DNA of 64,000 nt, taken from positions 4,413,501 to 4,477,500 of the forward strand of contig NZ_CP162129.1 of assembly GCF_040834005.1 (NCBI RefSeq), written 5' to 3'. Positions 58,961-64,000 of the stretch are shown here, piece by piece (the first letter of the stretch is position 1; every line of letters starts with the position of its first letter). The notes under the pieces were generated by a model. It searched no databases, was not told the origin of the DNA, and saw only the letters and a list, made by a program, of their open reading frames with translations. Both the position numbers and the translations under genes were made by a program. The DNA is from Paenibacillus sp. PL2-23 (GTDB lineage Bacteria > Bacillota > Bacilli > Paenibacillales > Paenibacillaceae).

Positions 58961-60091
58961 TTACCAGAACAGCTCGCCGTGCTTCAGCAGGCGCGAGATG
59001 CCCTCCGCAAAAAAGTAATCGCCGTAAATGAGCGGCACATCGATATTTTTCCCTTCCGGATAATGGCTCGTGCCCTGCAGGATGAGACCTTCTTCCCCCA
59101 CTTGATCCCATGACCCATACTTCATGTAGAGCGCATGCAGCATTCGCTCCCCCTCTTGCTGATACAGACCGCTTTCCGTCTCGTCCACAAACTCCGCGAT
59201 CAGGAGCAGACCACAGGCTGCGCAAGCTCCCGCAGAAGAATCGCGATATTTCGTTATATCTTCAGGCAATCGGAAATCCCAATGAGGCACGCGGTCCTCG
59301 GGCAGATTCGCGATGAAGAAATGCGCCGCCCGCTTCGCCGCCTCCAGATAACGGGCTTCACGGGTATGCTTGTAGCTGAGCGCCATCCCATAGATCGCCC
59401 ACGCGGTGCCGCGCGACCACGCGGAGTTGGGAGCATAGCCCTGCCCGCCGTTCACGCCAAGCCTTTCACCGGTGTCTGGATCGAAGATGACGATATGATT
59501 CACGGAGCCGTCCGGACGGATGAAATGCTCAACTACAGTGTCAGCATGCTCCATCGCCACATGTCTGAAGCGTGGATCTCCTGACGTCTGAGACGCCCAA
59601 TACAGCAAGGAGAGGTTCATTGCACAGTCGATTATGGCCCAGCCTGCATTGTCCTCGTCAGGACGCCATGGATTCCATGCGCGAATATAGCGACCCTTCA
59701 CGTTGTAGCGCCCCACCAGCAGATTGGCGGCCAGCATAGCGCGTCTTCTGGAGCCTTCGCCAGCTTCTCCGTCAAGCAGCTTGTGCCGCGCCACGCTCGT
59801 CAGCTGCCACATGAACCCCATATCATGATCCAGCTTGTCGTATGCGGCCATCACCTCATCCAGCTGCTGCTCGCAGCTCTCCGCATATGCTCTAAGTCTC
59901 TCGTCCCTCGTATCGCGATAGATCAACCACAGCAGACCCGGCCAGAAGCCTGCGGTCCACCAATAAGCGGGCTCCAGCACATATTCGCCATTAACGCTTG
60001 CATGAGGGAACCGCGCGCCGATCCGCTCGCTCGTCCGCGACACCTTGGTCACGATTTGGTTCCAAGCCTCTTGCGGCCAGTTGTCCATCAT
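58961..60091 (-). CDS. GH88 unsaturated uronyl hydrolase
   Basis: 376 aa from ATG 60091 (GGGGTGA, 6-nt spacing). Alpha/alpha-barrel motifs: VLEPAYWWTAGFWPGLLWLI, the catalytic Asp in DHDMGFMW (near residue 85) and the second Asp in WAIIDCAMNLSLLY (near residue 150), as in Bacillus unsaturated glucuronyl hydrolase. FRLPEDITKYRDSSAGACAA follows. It hydrates the delta-4,5 uronic acid at ends left by polysaccharide lyases. No signal peptide, so it is intracellular, after import. Confidence 0.93.
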   Translation of the reverse strand: MMDNWPQEAWNQIVTKVSRTSERIGARFPHASVNGEYVLEPAYWWTAGFWPGLLWLIYRDTRDERLRAYAESCEQQLDEVMAAYDKLDHDMGFMWQLTSVARHKLLDGEAGEGSRRRAMLAANLLVGRYNVKGRYIRAWNPWRPDEDNAGWAIIDCAMNLSLLYWASQTSGDPRFRHVAMEHADTVVEHFIRPDGSVNHIVIFDPDTGERLGVNGGQGYAPNSAWSRGTAWAIYGMALSYKHTREARYLEAAKRAAHFFIANLPEDRVPHWDFRLPEDITKYRDSSAGACAACGLLLIAEFVDETESGLYQQEGERMLHALYMKYGSWDQVGEEGLILQGTSHYPEGKNIDVPLIYGDYFFAEGISRLLKHGELFW

Positions 60092-60154
60092 ATCCAATCA
60101 CCCCTATATCATTGTCGCTGCAACCATTAACATGATTCTGCTTCTCCTCTACTC

Positions 60155-60216
60155 AGTGTAACTCGTCTGCTCTCTGCGGAATAACAAATTTTTGACTTCC
60201 GATAACGCAATCTTTA
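60155..60216 (-). promoter_or_regulatory. GH88 promoter with paired half-sites
   Basis: TACACT (60160-60155) lies 24 nt after TCAAAAATTTG (60195-60185), which is 21 bp after TAAAGATTGCG (60216-60206). Third example of the shared arrangement in this locus. Confidence 0.62.
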
Positions 60217-60228
60217 CTTCTGATCGCA

Positions 60229-60262
60229 TAAAAAAACCGAATGCAACACCCCGCATCCGGTT
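60229..60262 (-). terminator. Terminator after the TetR gene
   Basis: AACCGGATGC/GCATTCGGTT stem with a GGGGTGTT loop and a run of seven T on the minus strand. Confidence 0.85.
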
Positions 60263-60269
60263 TGACCTG

Positions 60270-60863
60270 TTATTCGTCTTTAAAACGTAAACCGTGCAGG
60301 ATGAAATCGGTCATATCCTCAATCATCGTCTGCAAATCCGGCCTTTCCTCCTCCTGCAACACCTTCCAATATTCCTGGTCGCGGTGGAAGAGGAGGGTAC
60401 CTGCTACGGACATGAAGGCAGCGTCCAACGAACGGTATCGGAACAATCCCTGCTTCCGCCCCTCCTCGATCCACTTGCGCAGGAGTCTCCACATGGGCAT
60501 GACATGCTCTTGAATTTTGTGAATCCGCGGAGAATTCATAATAATCTCCTGCTGTATGATACTAATTAATTGCGGGTCCGCTTGACGAAAAGCAGTGACC
60601 TCGCTTATGACCAGCTTCACACCGACTAGCGGAGGCATACTCGCGTCTACGGTCGATAATCGATCATTGGGGAAAAAGACCTCGAACAACGCGCTGAACA
60701 AATTTTCTTTGCCGCCGAAATGGTAAGAGACAAGCGCTATATTTACACCCGCTTCCTCGCATATTTGGCGGATCGTAGTGCCGTCGAAGCCTTGCACGGC
60801 GAACAGCTTCTTTGCCGCCAGCAATATTTTCATCTTAATGTCCGTATCGCTCGTTACCTTCAT
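60270..60863 (-). CDS. TetR-family repressor
   Basis: 197 aa. TDIKMKILLAAKKLFAVQGF, DGTTIRQICEEAGVNIALVS and YHFGGKENLFSALFEVFFPN form the TetR HTH. The C-terminal ligand domain is helical. It follows the exporter gene in the same transcript; the operator at 62081-62112 in front of that gene is its likely target, giving autoregulation. CGGAGGG precedes ATG 60863. Confidence 0.93.
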   Translation of the reverse strand: MKVTSDTDIKMKILLAAKKLFAVQGFDGTTIRQICEEAGVNIALVSYHFGGKENLFSALFEVFFPNDRLSTVDASMPPLVGVKLVISEVTAFRQADPQLISIIQQEIIMNSPRIHKIQEHVMPMWRLLRKWIEEGRKQGLFRYRSLDAAFMSVAGTLLFHRDQEYWKVLQEEERPDLQTMIEDMTDFILHGLRFKDE

Positions 60864-60930
60864 GATTACCCTCCGCTTTCCTTCTGTCTGCCGCTTACTT
60901 CGATTGATGGCTGACTATGGCGACCTGAGG

Positions 60931-62058
60931 CTACCTAACCGCACCTCTCTTGAACATAACCGACACAGCGCTCAGAGCGATCGCGGCAAATCCGATGATC
61001 GCCAGCATACCGGCGTCGCCGCCGACGCCTGGTCCGCCGAACAAGATGTTCATATTGCCATCTACCGCGTAGGTCGCGGGTAGCGCGGCTCCGAGTCCTG
61101 TATAGAAATCGCTTAGCAGCTCCCGCGGCACGATCGCCCCGGAGGACACGAGCTGGACGGACAGCAGCATAATGTTGAACAGCATGCCCGCCATCCCGAA
61201 CAGGTACAAGAACATTTGCGACACGAACATGAATACGAGCAGGAACAGCAGCTGGAAGCCCCATAAGTGCAGGAATCCTTGCTCCACTTGACCGCCAAGA
61301 CTAACCAGCAGAGTCGATCCGACCAGCGACACGAGCGTTGCGGATACGACATTGATAAGACTGCGCGCCGCGAACCGGCTCCATTTGCCCGTGCTGGCCG
61401 CAATCACCATCGACGATTGCTCCAGGTTCATCCCCATAATCATTGCGCCTACGTAAGACGCGAGCACCATCATCATTGGCACCATCTGATTATTCATGCC
61501 TTCGACGACGTTTGTCGACTGTACGTTAGATACGACGCGCTCCGACAAGCTGGCCGATGCGGCCGCCGCCTGCTCCTCCGGCATATTCGCTGCTGCTAGC
61601 GTCTGCTGGACGCCCATTTTCACAGCCTGCCTGTTAACCTCAGCCGTTATTTGCGCGGCCGCCCCGCTCATAATGCTCTTGATCAGCGCTGGGTTCGACT
61701 CGTTAATATAATAGTCGATGCTCCCCGATCCCGCCGCATCTGCCACTTTCAGCGAGAAGTCCGCCGGGATATGGACAACCATTTGCAGCTTTCTTTCGTC
61801 TAGCTCGGTCCTCGCCGCTTCCAACAATTCGAATTCTATCATATCGAACGACAGATTATTCAACAAGTTACCCGCAATTGCACCACCCATAACCGTATCC
61901 TCATTGACAATCGCAATACGCAGCTGATCCGTCCGGTCCGTCACCCCGTCGTACCCCGTCATCCAGATAACGGAAAAAATAACTTGGAACATAAACGCGG
62001 TAATAATGCCGACCCACGTCGTCGGTCTCTTCATAAATGCTTGCAGCGTGCTTCTCAT
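60931..62058 (-). CDS. ABC-2 type exporter permease (YhgE/Pip-like)
   Basis: 375 aa. An N-terminal helix (WVGIITAFMFQVIFSVIWMT), a large extracellular domain (about 40-190, LRIAIVNEDTVMGGAIAGNL) and five C-terminal helices (LLFLLVFMFVSQMFLYLFGM; LLSVQLVSSGAIVPRELLSD) define the ABC-2/YhgE class of membrane exporters. No ATPase gene accompanies it. It may export a toxic compound or lipid; the substrate is unknown. GGGAGAGATG precedes ATG 62058. Confidence 0.85.
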   Translation of the reverse strand: MRSTLQAFMKRPTTWVGIITAFMFQVIFSVIWMTGYDGVTDRTDQLRIAIVNEDTVMGGAIAGNLLNNLSFDMIEFELLEAARTELDERKLQMVVHIPADFSLKVADAAGSGSIDYYINESNPALIKSIMSGAAAQITAEVNRQAVKMGVQQTLAAANMPEEQAAAASASLSERVVSNVQSTNVVEGMNNQMVPMMMVLASYVGAMIMGMNLEQSSMVIAASTGKWSRFAARSLINVVSATLVSLVGSTLLVSLGGQVEQGFLHLWGFQLLFLLVFMFVSQMFLYLFGMAGMLFNIMLLSVQLVSSGAIVPRELLSDFYTGLGAALPATYAVDGNMNILFGGPGVGGDAGMLAIIGFAAIALSAVSVMFKRGAVR

Positions 62059-62080
62059 GCCTACATCTCTCCCTAAGCTA

Positions 62081-62139
62081 TTTAAACAATCGTTTAAAAC
62101 AACTGTTTAAATTATGCGTCAGCTCTCCCCTATTGTCAA
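62081..62139 (-). promoter_or_regulatory. Promoter and TetR operator of the exporter operon
   Basis: TTGACA (62139-62134), 17 nt, CATAAT (62116-62111). Directly downstream lie TTTAAAC-AATC-GTTTAAA (62081-62098) and an overlapping TTTAAAACA...TGTTTAAA (to about 62112), palindromes fit for a TetR dimer pair. Confidence 0.75.
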
Positions 62140-62251
62140 GGCATCCTCTAATCTCAATGACAATTGTATATTTCAATCAGCTAATTGCTCTAACGTTATG
62201 TAGACTTGTTAACAATAATGCCTCAACTATTTGTCAGCAGAAATATATAAA

Positions 62252-62280
62252 CAAAAAAATCTGCCTCTCGACAGATTTTT
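62252..62280 (-). terminator. Terminator after tatC
   Basis: AAAAATCTG/CAGATTTTT with an 8-nt loop and a seven-T run on the minus strand. Confidence 0.85.
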
Positions 62281-62311
62281 CAATTCCAGCTAGGCCAGCG
62301 TTCCCGCCGCT

Positions 62312-63145
62312 CTATTCATACGCCGTTGCCAGCTTGGCATCCTGCGCCAATTGCTTCTTGTATACAATATCCGACAGAAACAAGCTCAGCTCGTACAGTG
62401 CGACAAGCGGAATAATAACAAGCACGTCGGATATGAAATCCGGCGGCGTCACCATAACGCCAATCGCTGCGAGAATGAAATAAGACAGCTTGCGCATCTT
62501 GCGCAGCCGCTGCGGATTAATAATCCGTATAGCCGTCAGGAACATAATCGCCAGCGGAAGCTCGAACAGCAGCGATATGGGGATCAGGATGCTGAACAGA
62601 AACGTAAAGTATTGGACAATGCCGTACGTTTCCTCCAGGTTCAGCTGCTGCGCGATCGTGCGCGTAAAGCCGAACGCCAGCGGAAACACAACAAAATAGG
62701 AAAACGCCAAGCCCACTAAAAACATAATAAGCGCAAACGGCACGTATTTCAGCGTAGAGCGTTGCTCATTCGGCCGAAGAGCCGGCTTGACGAACGCCCA
62801 TAGCTGATAAGCCGTAAACGGCAAAGTAATAACAAGCGCAATGACCAGCGCAATCTTCATGTACATGCCAATACCGTCCCAGAGCGAGAACGTATGCAGC
62901 GCCAGCGTATCCGCGGGCGGCTGGCTCATCAAGAAGTTGTACGCCGGCTTCGCCACGGATAATCCCAGCACCAGTCCAGCCGTCAGTACAATCAACACAT
63001 AGATCAGACGTTTGCGCAGCTCGCCCAGATGCTCCAGAAGCGGCATCAAGCCCTCCTCCCCAAGCATCCCCTTGCCCCTCGCCGAGGACTGGTCCATCAT
63101 TCCATTCGCCATTCCCGATTCATGCTCCTTCCACCAAGAGGTCAT
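62312..63145 (-). CDS. tatC: Twin-arginine translocase subunit TatC
   Basis: 277 aa at most. Six membrane helices and the conserved MPLLEHLGELRKRLIYVLIV, FVKPALRPNEQRST and GFTRTIAQQLNLEETYGIVQ are TatC hallmarks. It binds the twin-arginine signal and nucleates the translocase. The start is uncertain: ATG 63145 lacks a clear ribosome site, and ATG 63112 (12 codons in) follows AAGGAG at a long distance. It pairs with tatA just upstream. Confidence 0.95.
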   Translation of the reverse strand: MTSWWKEHESGMANGMMDQSSARGKGMLGEEGLMPLLEHLGELRKRLIYVLIVLTAGLVLGLSVAKPAYNFLMSQPPADTLALHTFSLWDGIGMYMKIALVIALVITLPFTAYQLWAFVKPALRPNEQRSTLKYVPFALIMFLVGLAFSYFVVFPLAFGFTRTIAQQLNLEETYGIVQYFTFLFSILIPISLLFELPLAIMFLTAIRIINPQRLRKMRKLSYFILAAIGVMVTPPDFISDVLVIIPLVALYELSLFLSDIVYKKQLAQDAKLATAYE

Positions 63146-63182
63146 TCAGCAAGCTCGCCAAGCAAGAAAAAAGCGGGTCCGA

Positions 63183-63416
63183 TTAATCCGGCAGCCGCTT
63201 ATTTTCCTTCTCGCTATGTTCCGAGCGGGTCACTTCAATCCGACTTTTCTCGGAATCCTTCCGGTCCTCTTCGTCCATCATCTCGCGAGCTCCGGATTTG
63301 AATTCCCGCAATGTGCGGCCGAACGCGCGGCCAAGCTCTGGCAGCTTGTTCGGTCCGAACAGCAGCAGCGCCAGCAGCACAAGCAGGATAATGCCCGTTG
63401 CACCAATTCCACTCAT
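63183..63416 (-). CDS. tatA: Twin-arginine translocase subunit TatA/E
   Basis: 77 aa. One membrane helix (GIGATGIILLVLLALLLFGP) with the FGPNKLPELGRAFGRTLREF amphipathic motif and a charged tail. It forms the translocation pore with TatC. GGAGGCTTACTT precedes ATG 63416. Confidence 0.96.
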   Translation of the reverse strand: MSGIGATGIILLVLLALLLFGPNKLPELGRAFGRTLREFKSGAREMMDEEDRKDSEKSRIEVTRSEHSEKENKRLPD

Positions 63417-63446
63417 AAGTAAGCCTCCATATCTTCTCAGTCGGGC

Positions 63447-64000
63447 CTAGCAGCCGAGGAAGCCGCCGTACCCTAATTCAATAATATCCTCTCGCGTTAT
63501 TCGATCGCCCGCCAGAATTCTTGGCAGCAGGACGTCGAATGAAGTATAAGGATCATGCATCACGCAGCCAGGCAAGCCCATAATGGGCACCTCGCCCAGA
63601 TAGCCCATAAGCAGCATGGAACCCGGCAGCATCGGCGTTCCGTAGCTGACGATCTCTGCGCCCGCCGCTCCAATCGCGCCAGGCGTACGATCATCCGGAT
63701 CTACCGACATTCCGCCTGTTACCAATATCATATCATAGCCTTGGTCCAGCAAGTAGAGGATTTCCTTGACAATTGTTTGTCTATCGTCAGGCGCGAAGCG
63801 CTGCTCAGCGACCTCTGAGCCAAGCGCGGACAGCTTAGCTGCCACGGCCGGTCCAAATTTATCTTGAATCCTTCCCTTGAACACCTCGCTGCCAGTCGTC
63901 AGCAAGCCTGCCCGCATGCTCCGTAATGGGCGGACAGTAATCGGTGCCTTACCGTGCCGCTCGGTATATTGGGCGGCAATCGCCTCCGCCTGCTCTACCT
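63447..64000 (-). CDS. Molybdopterin-binding protein, N-terminus off the window
   Basis: 184 codons are visible, open to the right edge. MRAGLLTTGSEVFKGRIQDK, ILVTGGMSVDPDDRTPGAIG and LPGSMLLMGYLGEVPIMGLP then CVMHDPYTSFDVLLPRILAG are the MoaB/MoeA-type molybdopterin-binding fold (GGxSvdPDDRTP). The upstream frame (VEQAEAIAAQYTERHGKAPI) shows that the gene starts beyond the window. Likely a stand-alone molybdenum-cofactor protein of Firmicutes. Confidence 0.9.
   Translation of the reverse strand, partial: VEQAEAIAAQYTERHGKAPITVRPLRSMRAGLLTTGSEVFKGRIQDKFGPAVAAKLSALGSEVAEQRFAPDDRQTIVKEILYLLDQGYDMILVTGGMSVDPDDRTPGAIGAAGAEIVSYGTPMLPGSMLLMGYLGEVPIMGLPGCVMHDPYTSFDVLLPRILAGDRITREDIIELGYGGFLGC

Overview
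The window is chromosomal DNA of a Paenibacillus-like Gram-positive bacterium. The evidence is a CIRCE-controlled groES-groEL operon, a YesM/YesN two-component pair beside an ABC sugar importer, glycosaminoglycan/pectin-type enzymes, TatA-TatC, and strong GGAGG ribosome binding sites throughout. About 45.6 kb of it (1 to about 45650) is a temperate siphophage prophage whose left end lies outside the window. Nearly all prophage genes are on the minus strand, so they are read here from right to left.

Prophage layout, in order of transcription. (a) Lysogeny module, 40.3-45.65 kb: plus-strand repressor, a membrane/zinc-ribbon protein, a small protein, an ImmA-type metalloprotease and a tyrosine integrase that lies against the 3' end of groEL. 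Two LexA-like SOS boxes sit in front of the small gene and immA. A Cro-like gene diverges from the repressor across a four-operator switch. (b) Early and replication genes, 40-29 kb: many very small ORFs, an SbcC/SbcD-like pair, a DEDD exonuclease that appears to start at CTG, a DnaD/O-like initiator gene carrying four iterons (likely the origin), a G39P-like helicase loader, DnaB and RusA. (c) DNA modification and regulation, 28-22 kb: a cytosine methyltransferase with internal repeats, a D12-class adenine methylase, an ASCH protein, a protein with a LexA DNA-binding domain but no protease, and an ArpU-type late regulator. (d) A putative late promoter at about 22.0 kb made of five TGAC direct repeats exactly 11 bp apart. 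(e) An AT-rich accessory block, 17.2-21.9 kb: a two-gene RexA/RexB-like module (330-aa soluble protein plus four-helix membrane protein), other small membrane proteins, a ParB-methyltransferase fusion and a plus-strand membrane gene with its own promoter. (f) Packaging, head and tail genes, 17.1-1 kb: TerS, TerL, portal, a MuF protein with a toxin-like C-terminal domain, scaffold, decoration protein, lambda-E-type capsid, connectors, tail tube, a G/GT frameshift pair, tape measure, Dit and a partial tail protein. Lysis genes and the second attachment site must lie to the left of the window.

Host side. groES-groEL (45.7-47.8 kb) carry a SigA promoter and CIRCE. From 48.3 to 60.2 kb lies a polysaccharide-utilisation locus: DUF2264 protein, heparinase II/III-like lyase, YesN regulator, YesM kinase, lipoprotein binding protein, two permeases and a GH88 unsaturated uronyl hydrolase. 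Three of its promoters share one arrangement: two 11-nt half-sites 21 bp apart, then 24-25 bp to the -10. This suggests all three are activated by the AraC-type response regulator. After this come an autoregulated ABC-2 exporter/TetR pair, tatC, tatA, and a partial molybdopterin-binding protein at the right edge.

The strongest leads are the Rex-like module, the phased late promoter, the iteron origin with GATC sites, the SOS-box/ImmA/LexA-domain circuit, the MuF-toxin fusion and the three matching YesN-type promoters.
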